Positions 1-11,865 of a DNA stretch of 64,000 nucleotides are shown piece by piece (positions within the stretch are counted from its first letter, which is position 1; every line of letters begins with the position of its first letter). The position numbers and the translations under genes were made by a program. Below the pieces are notes generated by a model that had not been told where the DNA came from, searched no databases, and saw only the letters and a program-made list of their open reading frames with translations. The DNA comes from Knufia peltigerae (taxonomy: Eukaryota; Ascomycota; Eurotiomycetes; Chaetothyriales; Trichomeriaceae), in contig JAPDRN010000029.1 in the NCBI GenBank assembly GCA_030247855.1, forward strand, positions 1 to 64,000. Reading direction: 5' to 3'.

Positions 1-38
1 CCTAACCCTAACCCTAACCCTAACCCTAACCCTAACCC
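1..38. repeat. Telomere repeat (CCCTAA)n
   Basis: Six uninterrupted CCCTAA units open the window and stop at base 38, where unique sequence begins. This is the C-rich strand of the TTAGGG telomere repeat usual in filamentous ascomycetes. The chromosome end is therefore at the left and everything that follows is subtelomeric. Confidence 0.97.
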
Positions 39-368
39 GGCTCGATACAGCGGAAGCCACCTGGCCGCTTTCGTATTTCGTCGACAAGTTAGTCACAATC
101 CTTATACTTAAATTCTAACTCATCCTTATTCTCTTATCATGCCCAGTTCTTTTTTACCTATCTAAAGTCATGTAGCTTACGTTTAATCTTGGTAAAATTA
201 TTATCATCGGACGCATCTTCTAATAGATCAGAATCTAACTCAACGATAATCTTCTTCTTTGTCTTTATTACTCCGCGCCGTTTTAGTGCTCATTTATTAG
301 CTTAAGCTTCTGGGGTAATGGGTGGACTAGATTTAATCTCTATACTATCGCTAATATCCTACTATGAC

Positions 369-440
369 TTACTCTGTTACTTACTTTATTACTTACTTTA
401 TTACTTACTCTATTACTTACTCTATTACTTACTCTATTAC
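369..440. repeat. 12-bp tandem minisatellite (TTACTTACTYTA)
   Basis: About six tandem copies of a 12-bp unit, with T/C variation at one position, lie 330 bp from the telomere array. One plus-strand frame reads through them as repeating Leu-Leu-Tyr-Tyr, but this looks like a by-product of the repeat. I see no coding signal around it. Confidence 0.85.
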
Positions 441-2250
441 TGTTTTAGCCAGTTACTAGTCAGTTACTTTCGTGCTGAGGGTCCAGGCTCTTCAGTATCA
501 GTATCAAGAGAAGGGAAAGGTTTAACTGGTTTAACTGGTTCAACATTAGTATCGCTGTCCAGTATTGAGAAGGCTAGTGCATTTAAGAGCTCTTCTTAGG
601 CAATCAGAACCCATTCCTTATACGTCTTAAAGATCTTCTTTAACTTATCTACTTAATCACAATTATCTACTATTAGTGAGAGTTTCTTAAACTCTTATTT
701 CACTTAGTCTTGTTTAGCGACAAGGTCGTTAATCTTAGCCTATAGATCTTTAGTCTCGTCAGACTTTATGGTTCGTGACCGCTTAGCCAGGGCCTTTTAA
801 GTAGAACTCTTTCTACGCTTACGCTTCAGTGACACCATCTTTAAATCCTGCACACATTAATTAGAGTAATCTATAGAATGGATTTAGTAGGATAAAAAGA
901 TATCAGGTTAGGATTAGACATAGAATAAATCTAATAAACCTAATCCTGCAGCCTAACCTCACTTTGGGCCTAATCCGCGTCAATTTGGCCGCGATCTTTT
1001 CTCCGGGGCGGCGAATCAACGGAAATAAGGAAATTAGGCTTTTCTGATACCGGAATCAATCGATCAAAGAGAGACAATCAAAATGCCGCCATTTAGCGAT
1101 GATTCTTAATGGAAATGGATGAAAAGATAATGAATAAAGGAGAAATGGGCACGTTTTTTAGATGAAGAGAATTAGAAAGAACGAGACGCGAGGTAGGTAG
1201 GATAAAGTAAAGGTGAGGTGGTAGTCACTAGGCAGTGAATAAATTACCCTTCAATGACAGCCTTTCAACTCGCTAGATCCATTCTAAGTATTATCTACTA
1301 TATTAATAGAGATAGTTAAGCGATTACACTTAGTAGTATCTTTAAGTGGTGTATATATAAACTAGTGAGGGATAAGTTAGTAGGGACTGACCTTTATGTT
1401 AACACTACCTATCATAAACAACATTAAAATATATTCTGTGAACTACACCATAACTTCTCTCTTTCGCAACATAACTGCAGAAATAATAGGTGAGTCCATG
1501 CATAAGAAGCACACTTTATGTCCTGTGCTTAAGAGACCATAGAGTCTTTAAAGTTAGGCCATACTAGATCCTTCAGAATAGTTTGCTGAAGCAACGACCA
1601 AAGAAGCCTAGCCCAGAGATTAAGGGTGGTGTCGACATAAATAAGCTATTAGGGCTTCTGACCAGAAGTGCGCAAGAAATGAAATAACATATATCAAGAT
1701 GATTCACATCGTATATAAAAAAGAAAGCAGTAGTGAATAACAATACTAACTAAAGAAAATCTATAGCGTACTGAGTATAGCAATAAAGCTCTAACTAATA
1801 AAATGTGAGTAAGGTTAGTGTTTATCGTCAGTATAACTAATTATTATCTAAGTTTTCTATCTAGGTAAGGTAGTGATACTAATTTCTGCAGATCCGGTCA
1901 AGCCATAATATAACGTAAGTAGCAAATCAGATCTCCAAGTATTTATCTCCCCCACAGAGTCATCAATATTAATTAGTAGTGCCACTTAGAACGTAATACG
2001 CGATACATGAAATGAATCCAATGCTTTAACGCTACTAAATCCATTCTATATACCATGTGATTCCACCCTTACTCACTAAATCCATTTCATGTGCCGGATA
2101 AATCTCCTCTCCCTCACTGGATCCATTCTATGTCCTGTACGAACCTACTGTGTATGAGCCTGTTAGCTCGTGATAATTCTGAGTTCTTGCTCTGAAATCC
2201 ATTCTTCCATTTAGTTAGTTATCCATTATGATGTACCTAGGAACTCTGGC
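441..2250. other. Subterminal decayed AT-rich sequence, no gene seen
   Basis: The sequence is rich in TA, CTA and TAG and poor in CA and TG, with stops in all frames every few codons. This fits RIP or old pseudogene decay. I found no intact ORF, RNA gene or delimited element. Confidence 0.6.
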
Positions 2251-2299
2251 GGCGTCTCGGGGTGCCAATCTTTTCTCGCCCATTCCCATTGCAAATGAG

Positions 2300-4720
2300 G
2301 ATGCCTCAGCGACGTGTCGTGAGGGTCCTCAGGACTTTATGTGGGTCAGATAGAATATCACATGCGTCTAATGTTATTCTTTCCTTTCTACATAAGGCTA
2401 GTGAGAGTGGGTACAGGCAGAATCTAGTGATAACGATATAATTCTTACCAGAAGGCATATTTAAAGTCTCGAAATGTGCTACTGTTGCGGTCGGCCATTA
2501 TCTTAATACTCTTGGATGCGCGCTGGTATATGGTGCGATAGGCCAGATTACCCTAGTGTTAGCGTAGGACTCCATCGTTAAAGCGAAAGAGTGTCTAGGT
2601 TAACTGGTCAGGTGTTTAGTAAACGGATCGATTGCCGGAGGTGAGATAGACATATTTCACCATTAAGTTTTCGAATAATTCATGATTAAATAGGACGTCA
2701 TTCTTAAGGATATATTCTCGAACGTCTGGATTGGTTTCTGTTAGTGGGAGAGTGGTAATAATGTCCACGCAAAATTGGCGTAGGATGAGATAGACAATTC
2801 AGAAGGTAAGTCGTAATCTGATTGGTCGGTGGCGATCGTCCTGGTATTTCGGTAGCCATGATAACGCTTTCTTGAGTACGTGCGTGACGTCAACAAAATT
2901 CCGGACGTGTCCACCGCGCGAGATGTAGTTTTTGCGTAGGACGGCGTTGCCAAACAGTATCAATTCGGTGATGTCCTCACGGAACTGCAGTTGACCCCAG
3001 TCAAAGCGCGGTTCTATTCACGCGTACCTATACTTAGGTAGAGTGTGAGAAAAGCCGAAACTGACCTAGGTGTGTCGCTGTCGCGTTCAACGTATCTGCG
3101 GTTGATTACCGTCGGGGTTGGACGGTGTTTCCCCTTCGCGGCGCCCCCACCAGAGAGCTGACTCTCGAAATAGGCCTTGCCCGCTCAGGGTATATCGCAG
3201 GCAACGTAGAAATATAGACATCATTTTTATCTGCTCCCATGTGACGAGTTTGCGATTTGACTGCGCGTAGATGTACTCGAAGCCGCTGGCGAACTTGTTC
3301 ACACTGCGCCAGAGAAAATTTAGGTAGGTGCTGGTACGGATTGGCTAGACGTAGGAAGGGTAGTCGTCCATGAGAATCTCGAGTTCGTCGATTAGACGGG
3401 CGCGCAGGCGTTACAGAATTGCTTAGAATAGTGCCCAGGACACCCGGTACTCTTCGCGAATTCCAAAGGATCGCTTGTCGGAGTCGCGGAGCGAAAGGTG
3501 GGCGCGACACTTGCTCGCGATGTAGGCCTGACGGTATACCTTGGTGTCTACGGGGTTGCCGCCGGCTACGCGTTTAATGGACTGTAGGATCAGTGCGTTC
3601 AAGACTAGCTTCTTTAGCCCGTCGTTCTTAAACGGTATTAGCTTACTAGTGTCTCAGACCTCTTTATAGGAACTATAGAACTAAGAGTAGATTAGACCCC
3701 CAGAGTAAAGCTTAGATTTCTTGGGTGTGACACTGGTGAGGGTGCAAGCATCGTGGAGCATATTTTAGGTGTAATATTGCTAACCCGGGCCGTTCTTCTT
3801 AGGTGGCTGCCCTTCGTACATCTCGTGGAGATAGTGCTTAAGGCAATAGCGGCGCTAGAGATAGACCTGAGACTCTTAGTTAAGACTGAGGTCGTGTGGT
3901 CGGAGAAAGACTATTTAAGGGTAGATCTCCTTACTAATGTCGATATAAAAGCGATTTAGATCTACGTATTGCATATTCACCGTATTTTCTAGGTATGTCT
4001 GATAGTTCTCCATCGCGTTTAAGAGTGTAAGTTATAACGGATTGGTCTTAAACTGAAGCTTTATGCCCTTGGCAGAGAGAAACAACTGCAGATCGCGAAA
4101 GTGCTATAGGCTAAGTTAACTGACCTTTTCTAGGATAGCGTTCCAGATTCTGACGAGATACTCAGGCTGAATGACATGTCTAATAGTCTGCTGAGACTGA
4201 TAGCTCGCTGTCACGGTTTTATGGTTCTTAACTTGGTGGGCGCGAGAGTTGGTTAGTGCCTGTCGAAAGCTAACTGGTAGGTACTGTGTGACATGGGTAG
4301 GCACATTATCAAAAATTGCGGGATAGAAGATCTGGTCAACCCAAGTCATCAACTGTTGTTGGCTTAACGCAATGAATTTATCACCTTAGAAGGGTAGATG
4401 TGGAAAAGAGATATGCAGTGTGATTTCATTCGCGCCGATTAATTGCCCCAGTAAGAAGTGTAGTATATCACGAAGCATGACTGTCTGTGAACGAGGTACT
4501 TTAGCGGCAGACTGCTGATCTTCATGTTCATATCTTATTCCCTAAAGGTGAACATTAGTGGTGATGTTCTGTTTCATTAAGGTAGCTGGCTAATACTAGA
4601 GTCCTTTTCAAGTCACTAAGATAGAAGTTGCAAAGCCTAGGAAGCTATTAATATTAAATGCCACATCTGGACTCATAGTCTATGTCTTTTCACTATGTAG
4701 ACAAACTCATTAAGATAATT
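2300..4720 (-). pseudogene. RIP-eroded subtelomeric repeat-family gene, function unknown
   Basis: One minus-strand frame stays coherent, protein-like and rich in aromatic and charged residues for over 1.5 kb, roughly 4720 down to 2740, although it is cut by about a dozen stops. The readable pieces include 4352-4116 (ends ILEKVS), 3302-3087 (contains KLVTWEQIKMMSIFLRCLRY) and a piece near 3000-2800 (contains EPRFDWGQLQF). Stops that I checked base by base are TAA or TAG at sites where a glutamine would fit, as CAA/CAG to TAA/TAG changes would produce. I believe similar proteins occur as multi-copy hypothetical genes near fungal chromosome ends, but I cannot name the family. The 5' end is not found and may lie above 4720. 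An overlapping minus-strand ORF at 3510-3106 in another frame is a shadow. Confidence 0.6.
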
Positions 4721-5750
4721 AACCACTATGAGGTTTGGCTGTGCCGCAAAAGCGTGCGTTCCATTGTTCTAGAGTTAGAACGGGTTAATCTACTAGCTAC
4801 TCTAAGTTAAGAATCTTAGACTACGAAAGAACAGTTAGGAAGGTATAATCAGTAGGGAAGATATTATTAAGACCATTATATTCAATATTAGAGTTATTTA
4901 TGTGATCTTAAAGAATATCGTGATAACTTGTCTCTAAGTAACCGTTAAAACCATCTTATAGTTAACGCACTAAGTGATCTGCAGTGTATTGAGTGTGATT
5001 CTCCTCCTCTTCTTCTGCGTAATTATTATCGTTCACTTTAGAGGGAAATTCTCCTGCAGAGTCTTCGACTTCGTCACTATTTATTAAGATATCATAAGTT
5101 TTATTTATATTATTAGGATTAGTAGAGACAGTACTACTAAAGGGTAAGGAAGGTTTGGTGTCGGTAGCGAAGAATAAAGGACTTAAGCGAAAAAACTAAT
5201 TAAGTCCACGAGGTTAATATGGATAACTATTTTAAGGCGGTAATAGTAAGGAAGGACTGCGATTAGTGTGAAATGGATTTTGTCCGATTTGTTGACGAAA
5301 ATAGTGAGTAATATCACTACTAGAAGATCGTGCTAATGGGGCAATGTCTTAAGATTAATTTAAAGTTAGCTGAGCTTCATTTAGAGTCTCTATCTCTTCT
5401 AAAGAAGATTAAGTGATTAGTAATGATTGAGATTGATAAAGTGTCTTATGTTTATTAACCTTAATCGCAGTCTATTAAGCTTGTGCATCATTATTATCTT
5501 AACTAATGGTAAGATCTTGAATTCTAAGTCTAAGCGCTGTTAAGGTTAGAGGGATCTCTTGTACTGGGCTAAATCGAATGATTCTCTCGCCTTGCTAGAG
5601 CTACGCAGTTAAGATTAACTGTTAAGTAGACTGCTGAGCGCGTTAACGAGCGTTATATGCACGTTGACATAGTCAAGCCTGTTCCCACACTCGATTAAGC
5701 TCTTCATTATCAGTCAGAGAAATAGGGCGATCTCGTTTCGACATTAAGAG
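4721..5750. other. Decayed DNA, possible 5' part of the 2.3-4.7 kb relic
   Basis: The TA-rich, stop-rich composition matches the adjoining relic. It may include that gene's eroded N-terminal part, but I could not follow a frame. Nothing else is recognisable. Confidence 0.4.
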
Positions 5751-5752
5751 GA

Positions 5753-5827
5753 TGAGATTTCAAAGTAACAGCAGAAAGGGATATTCCTATGCCCACATTC
5801 TCATTCTTCTGCAACTTTGAAATCTCA
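5753..5827. repeat. 14-bp inverted repeat (hairpin)
   Basis: TGAGATTTCAAAGT at 5753-5766 is matched by its exact reverse complement at 5814-5827, with a 47-bp loop. Weaker complementarity continues a few bases into the loop. It could be the tip of a small inverted-repeat element, but no target duplication is evident. Confidence 0.6.
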
Positions 5828-5967
5828 CCCCCTAAACTATTAAGTAGTGTTAATTCTTTTCTATCTAGTGTGTTACCCTTAATACTATTGAGTCAGTGAA
5901 ATTTGGTGTTTACGCGGGGAGAAAATTTATCTAAGTCATGAATACTGTCTATACTCTTTCTGGATGC

Positions 5968-6042
5968 GAATTATCACGCTCATCACGTGCTTAACGTGTA
6001 CTTTACCTGTTTTGGAAGTGAATTATCACGCTTATCACGTGC
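5968..6042. repeat. 23-bp direct repeat with CACGTG boxes
   Basis: A 23-bp block starting GAATTATCACGC and ending ATCACGTGC occurs at 5968-5990 and again at 6020-6042, with one mismatch. Each copy carries a CACGTG E-box. The repeats sit in otherwise eroded DNA, so they could be subterminal repeats of a dead transposon or protein-binding sites. Confidence 0.65.
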
Positions 6043-7004
6043 CTCGGCTAACCTTCCTTATTTTCAAAAAAGTGACTAACTTTAATCTCATATAACTCTC
6101 TTAATTTAAGAGATATATAAATAAAATATATATCATTTGAAAGCTCTAAATGAGATCTATTAAATGATGTAAAAATCATAAAATTATTCTTATGTCTTTA
6201 CTCTAAACTTAAGACGAAAAGCATTACTAGATAGGAATGCCATAGTTAATAATGTGTCAGAAGACGCTTCCCCAGACGCCAGACGCACCACCCTCTAACG
6301 AGCTAGACGTCTTCACTTTTGTTTTCAGCAGCCAGAAAAGAAAATTCTTCACAAGGAGGGGTTTCGATTATATGTTCAAGGACTATACTATACCTGCGTG
6401 CGTACAGTATAGCTCTTAAGGACTCTAATGCAAAGACTTTCCTAGTCGGCACTAATCTATTAACGATATACTCTAAACCCGACAAGATATCTGGAGCCTA
6501 CCTTAGACTCTTCACGCATGACATAAGTGGCGATCTTAGGTATAAATGTAGTGCTTTCTTTATTCCCTCCAACCACATCAACGTCACGGTTATAAGATTT
6601 CCTCCATTCAGGCCTAGTCATCAACGTGCACAGGATCTTAGTGAAGGATAAGTCAAGCATTCTCTAGCATTAAAGGCTCTTTCTTAGAGACAATCATACT
6701 CTTCACACATTATGTCTCTCTTATTACAGTCTAAACCAGCTACCCCTACAAATAATGAGGGATTGAATGCAAGATACAGCTCAGGAACACTTAGGAACAC
6801 GGACGAGAAAAGCTTCGTGGGCCTTCAGACCCCTTATTCTTTTGTCTCATGGATCTCAGACTCGAAGGAGAAGATTTAAGCTGCGCCGTGCGCACTCGAC
6901 AGGCCTCGTTAAAGTAAAAAGGACAAGCCAAACGACAAATCCAGAAGCGGCTTACTCTTTCGATGGACGAGGAACTCAGACAATTGATCTATGCGAAACT
7001 CAGC
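6043..7004. other. No gene recognised
   Basis: Short overlapping ORFs (for example 6319-6651 plus and 6460-6660 minus) occur, but none shows a known motif or a convincing composition. Base composition becomes less AT-rich from about 6300, marking the inner edge of the eroded subterminal zone. Confidence 0.45.
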
Positions 7005-8744
7005 CTAGAGCAGACTCCTTTCGCACCTCAGGGTTGTATAGCCCTTTCCTACCTCGGATATCATACTTCCGGAGAAAATATCTCCTTGCCTCTTGAGAGC
7101 GTGTAGCCACAAAGTCAGAAGCCTTGAAGTGGGTTCGTGTCGTGATCGCTTTTTGCTCCTGTCGAGGGAATGCGCGATGTACACATGATCCATGTAGGTT
7201 AGGAAATACCGGTCAATTGCTTCAAAGTCCAGCAAGGGTCTACCATGGGGGATCACACCACCTAGATGGTCTCGCGCAGCATGAGCATTGTTAAACTCAA
7301 CAGTGTTGATAACTAAAGCTATCCGATGCGCTAGACGCTGCGTGATGAAGATGATGTTTCGTCATCTAGGTGCCAGCCCGAATTAGCAGCTGGGCGGCTT
7401 GGAGCAGCCTCATGTCCGCCAATCTTGTCTTGTCTTCTATTCGCCTTCACCCAGGTCGTTGCCCGGGAAGGGATCAGCCTTTGATGAAGGGTCAATTGAG
7501 AACGTCTCGTCAGAAGGTCACTGTAGTATGGATTCCAGGCAAGGTTGGTTCGAAATTTTCCCTCTCTGGTTCTCTGCTTGGCCAGCAGGACTTGTCGGTA
7601 GCGCTTGTGGTCGTGTTGTGGAGTGCACATCAGAGTTCTCTTCTCTGCGATGGGCCCATAATGTATCATCTTGAAAATTGGCGACAAAGGTTGACCCATC
7701 ATTCTGTCGTGAGGCAATTTCCTGGTGTCCATCTATTGTTGGCGCCGTGTCGATGTCATATTGCTGCCTCTGCTGCAACGCTTTCGATAACGCATCAATC
7801 TTCTCGTCCTGCGTCTTCGACTTTTGAATAAGCATTTCAATACTCCTGTTTATCGTCTCCAATCTACCAGTGATGTCAATTATTTGCTTCTCCGACTTCT
7901 TCAACGGTAACTCTCTATATGTACATGTCAAGCCGTTGACCTTGCAATGATGACATTGCGGTCTGCTCTCGTCGCATTTTGTTTTTCGTTGTCGACAGGA
8001 ATCGCATGCTTCTGCCGCTCGCACAGCCTTCCGTCTTCGCTGAAGATCGGGATTGTGATATGAAGACTGTACATGATACCCCGCGGGTGGTGATGTTTCT
8101 GCAAGGTGTGGCCCATAAGGTCTAGGAGGTCCAGGATGTTGCCCGGCCATTCTGTCGTGGCCTGTCACCACATGAAATGGGTGATGGATTCCGTTTGGCT
8201 GGCTGTCGGGACTAGTGTGGCAAGGATGCGACCCATAGTCTGGAGCATCGTGGATACTCACGAGATGATGGGGAGGACGTCGGAGCTCAGCGGGAGATCT
8301 TGGACGACCCGCCACACTCCCTGGCCACCTGGATCCTGGCCACCTGGATCCTGGCCACCTGTATCCTGGCCACCTGTATCCTGGCCACCTGTATCCTGGA
8401 TCAGCGGGATAACCTGGAGCCTCTCTTCCTACCGCCGCTGGCGGTGGAGGATATAATTGACCTGGAGGTAGGTATGGATGCTGACGTGTAAGATCTAGTG
8501 GCCGCTGTCGATATTCAGAGCGACCGCTGTATGGTGACTGTGGCGAATTCCAGGTCGGGACTGGTGGTAGAAAAGCTGCGGCTGTTTGTTGATAATGGTT
8601 GTGTAAGGTGAGGTTCTCGGATGGTGGCATATGGTGGATGGGGTATGGTGGATGCTGTGGTGGCAGCTCTGGTGGTGGTGGTGGTGGTGGTGGTGTTGCG
8701 TATGGACTGAGTGGTTCCTGCTTTACATTCGTAGGAGTTGACAT
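7005..8744 (-). pseudogene. Zn(II)2Cys6 transcription factor, truncated/decayed
   Basis: The best start is the ATG at 8744 (MSTPTNVKQEPLSPY). A longer ORF begins at 9011, but its first 89 residues look non-coding. The N-terminal part is Pro-rich, with eight consecutive prolines and then five Trp-Pro-Gly pentapeptide repeats. Next comes a full binuclear cluster, ACDSCRQRKTKCDESRPQC followed by HHC and a sixth Cys, then a coiled-coil linker. The frame stops at 7518. Further stops follow, and the same frame resumes near 7256 with DFEAIDRYFLTYMDHVYIAH, which resembles the segment entering the fungal regulatory (MHR) domain in this class. The conserved stretch between and all of the MHR after 7100 are missing. 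I read this as a regulator inactivated by an internal deletion and 3' loss. An undetected intron could rescue part of the gap, but not the missing C-terminal half. Confidence 0.65.
8322..8396. repeat. 15-bp minisatellite inside the regulator ORF
   Basis: Five tandem 15-bp units (TGGCCACCTGGATCC with a G/T variant) are in phase with the minus-strand reading frame. They encode repeating YRWPG/SRWPG. The length keeps the frame, so copy-number change would alter only the linker ahead of the zinc cluster. Confidence 0.9.
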
Positions 8745-9011
8745 TCTTCCTGGCCTTGGACCCGGCGAGGGAGTTCCAGAACTAAAACCTACCCTAGGAC
8801 GGACAGTTGTTGTGCACTGTGGCCGATGGGTCGACTGTGCGACATGGAGACTTGGTCTCCAGCTGGATAGCTTCTCTGTGACTGGCGTGCTTCTCTTGTC
8901 CAAATCTCTTCCGCAACACCGACTTCCAATCTTCCGTAGTCCTTGTGCAGTCTTACGTGGTTCAGCGTACGAGACACTGAGTTCGCCACGTTGCGTGCGA
9001 TGGCTACTCAA

Positions 9012-9845
9012 CAGGTATACTAGCTCTTGTTCAGATGCTTTTTTAGTCTATTTTCTTTCTGAAGGCCATATGAGCTGTGTTGCGACAGCCTTTGCATACT
9101 ATGATGAAGTCGAATACCGGAGAGGTGATCAGGCAAAGGTAAAAAGGATCGAAGGAACCGACCGTCTGCCAAAATGGTAGGCTGCAGAGGATAGCAGTCG
9201 TGACCGCTGATGAAGAGCTGCACGAGTCCACAGAGGCGCTGACGACCCAACATTTCCGAGTGAGTTCACTTGAGGCGCCGGCCAGTGCAGGATTCCTTTC
9301 GTCCCGTCGTGGACGACTGGAACCTGACCGGGTGTTTTTAGCTGCGATAAAAGAGTCAAATGTAGCTGCTGAGGTTGAATGATTGATTGATTACTCACGG
9401 GTGGGCTAAGCCCAGTCTAGACTAGCCAATTCTACATAGCCTGCAACGCGAATGTCCTAGTTCATGCTACTTCCTGCTGTTGGTCCTTCGGCGACATAAA
9501 ACATGACGAGTATCGCGGAGGACACAGTTCGAAAACATTTTCCGTTGTTGGCTAATGGTTCATGTGAAATGGTCGCGAAGACTGAGACGTCATTATGGAT
9601 GCATTCACGAAAGAAGAGGTCGCCGCCGGATATGTTTATGGCAGAAACTACGTTCTCCTTGACATACAGGGTAGAATATGGTCGACCCCCAAACATTCGC
9701 AATGTTGCTTCCTTGTCCATCCTCCTGGCACCCTTTTGCAGATACCTGTTACCCCGAGGTTAGACGCGGCGTTTATGGGCATATTACAACGCTATGGTTA
9801 CGCGCTATCAGCTTGTCATTTTGTTCATACACGACATTTCATATC
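9012..9845. other. Intergenic, no gene recognised
   Basis: Only short overlapping ORFs without recognisable motifs occur here. The interval would include the 5' region of the decayed regulator and the 3' flank of the RGS gene, both of which read leftward. Confidence 0.5.
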
Positions 9846-11865
9846 TCAGGGTCGTCCTATCTTGAACCTGATCTTGTTCAGAAATGCCCGTTGAAGACGC
9901 CAGAAACTCTGGATCTGGTGTCCATTATCGGCAGACTGATCATTGGAGCGAATCGAGCCGTTGTATCGAGACCAGGTGTTGGTGTAAAGCAAGTACTTGG
10001 TGCTGCATTCCACAGCGTCGAAGATATCATGCTGGAAGGCCTCGGGGATTGGACCCCAGTACCACACTCGGCTAGAGATGTTTGTGGTGTCGCTTTCACC
10101 TCCAAAAGAGGTCCCTGACACATCAGACGCAAAGGGAAGAACTGAGTGTCCGGACGGTGCAAGCTGAGATTCGCTCGTCTCTACGTCTGCGTAGAGAAGC
10201 TGCACCGCATGTTGAAAGATCTGCTTTAGGTTGTGATACTCTCTGCTCGCTAGGTTCAGGGGGGTAGGTGCGTGCTCCCAGCTGATGAAAAGCACGTACA
10301 TTGAGAGTGCGTGGTTGAATTGCTGACGGACCAGACGTCTCTCAGCTTCTCGTCTCTCAGCTTCTGACTCTCGCACGGGCGATTGCGGTGCCTTCTGCGG
10401 CGTCGCCAAGGTCCACGCTGACTTCCACTTCATGACACTGACAAGAAACGCGACGTTCTCTCCAGAGAAGTCGCGCAACGCGGCAAAGGCCTGTAAAGAG
10501 CCAGGATTGGATTTCAAAGTCTCCTCCAAAGCGGCCATGTTTGAAGTCTTTGGATCTCTTACAGCGCACGAGGTGGATGATGAAGCCTGCTTCCCCGAAG
10601 CCTTCTCGAATGCAGAATCGGAAGATTCTGTAAATGCCGCAGATCTGGAATTAGTAACACTTGCATGGCTGAATTTCCGCATCAGGTCCCAATGCTCGAT
10701 GGATTTGAGAAGCTCATCGTCAATGGTCGGCTGCCTGATGACCTGCGAACATGGGACAAAGATGGTGAAAATTTCGATCATCATGATGCAAACAGCGATC
10801 CTGTCTGGTGTCAGTATTTCAGGCCGAGCGACGAAGACTGTCAAACGGCCTAGCGCGTACCATTGTGGGGGGATCCAATAGTTATTGATTGGCGCCATGG
10901 CAGGGACGTAGAGTGCAATCAACCACATCGGTGAAGCCGGCAGACTACGAAACTTGTCAACAACAGAAGACCGCGGCAAAACCTATCTTCCCGGAATGAC
11001 TTACCCAGCGAGACAGCAACCGATCGTTTGCAGCCGCCAACCGTGAGTGTCTTTGATGTGGCGGGATCTCCATAGGTTGTAGAGCGAGTAACCCCAACTC
11101 CAGACAATTTGCCAGGCAATGGATGGCCACCTACGAGAATCTCAGTATGGTACAACGAAGGAGAAAGCATATAATGACAACAATGCAGGCCACTGACCAT
11201 TCCCACCCTCTCCCTTTCTGCATCAGTTGTTCTTTTTCTGTTCCATGGGTCTCAGTCCCGGGGATACCGAAGCTGGGGTGGTACTTTCTGGAGATGAGGA
11301 ACATGGTAACTGTGAGAGTCAATTGTACAACCATGCCGCACGTAATCCAAAACGCTAACTTTCGAGCTGGATCCGCGCTTCGAAGCCGACAAGCCAGCCA
11401 CCTTGGGCCCTTGTGCCTTCTCACTGGTGCGGACGTCATGCGCTGGCGATCCATTGCCTCGGCCAGACCAAAGGACGTGGCATACTGCTCTTGAACTTGT
11501 GCCACCTGCAGAAACCTGCTGTTCGAGGCATGGAACAGAGCATACCCAAGAGGAAGATAGATGCCCATGATCCAGAACTCTGCTTCGCCGGGGAATATGG
11601 GTCCATATATGTATCCCAGGTTGACGGAGCACCAGTACAAGTGGAGCGCAATGACTGCAGTAAACGGCACCCATATCCCTCGCACCTTGGCCGAGGGAGC
11701 ATGTCGTTTGTAGAACAAGAAGCCCATGCCCGAGAAGAGGAAAAGCGTCCACCCAATGACGAACCCAATCCACCAAAAGCCTACTGGGCCAAGTCGAGCC
11801 TTCAGTTCGGTCTCATGGGAGATGCCGAACTCGTTGTTTTCGCTGACCATGGTGAGTTTTGTCAC
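9846..11865 (-). CDS. 7TM-RGS domain protein (regulator of G-protein signalling)
   Basis: Four exons splice cleanly: 11865-11198, 11130-11005, 10944-10861 and 10800-9846. The introns are 67, 60 and 60 bp, with donors GTCAGT, GTAAGT and GTACGC. The product is 610 aa. The first half carries several hydrophobic membrane segments; the small second exon encodes a Trp-rich stretch ending RLQTIGCCLAG, which joins LPASPMWLIALYVPAMAPI in exon 3, as in fungal membrane-anchored RGS proteins. The C-terminal RGS domain (about residues 370-560) contains the core FSGENVAFLVSVMKWKSAW and, after a long insert, the helix segment IFDAVECSTKYLLYTNTW. RGS domains speed GTP hydrolysis on G-alpha subunits. The Met six codons in (MVSENNEF) is an alternative start. 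No defect is seen despite the debris on both sides. Confidence 0.88.

Noticed and set aside
318..599. 93-aa ORF with repeating LLYY
   Set aside because: It is a translation of the 12-bp minisatellite; there is no other coding evidence.
2300..4720. Stop-codon reassignment (TAG and TAA read as Gln)
   Set aside because: Glutamine-like stops are confined to the eroded zone. Genes to the right use TAA, TAG and TGA as normal terminators, and RIP explains the pattern.
2300..5400. Telomere-linked RecQ helicase
   Set aside because: The position fits, but I saw no helicase motifs (Walker A, DEAH) in the readable frames.
8322..8396. CRISPR-like array
   Set aside because: The repeats are contiguous 15-bp units without spacers, in frame with a protein, in a eukaryote.
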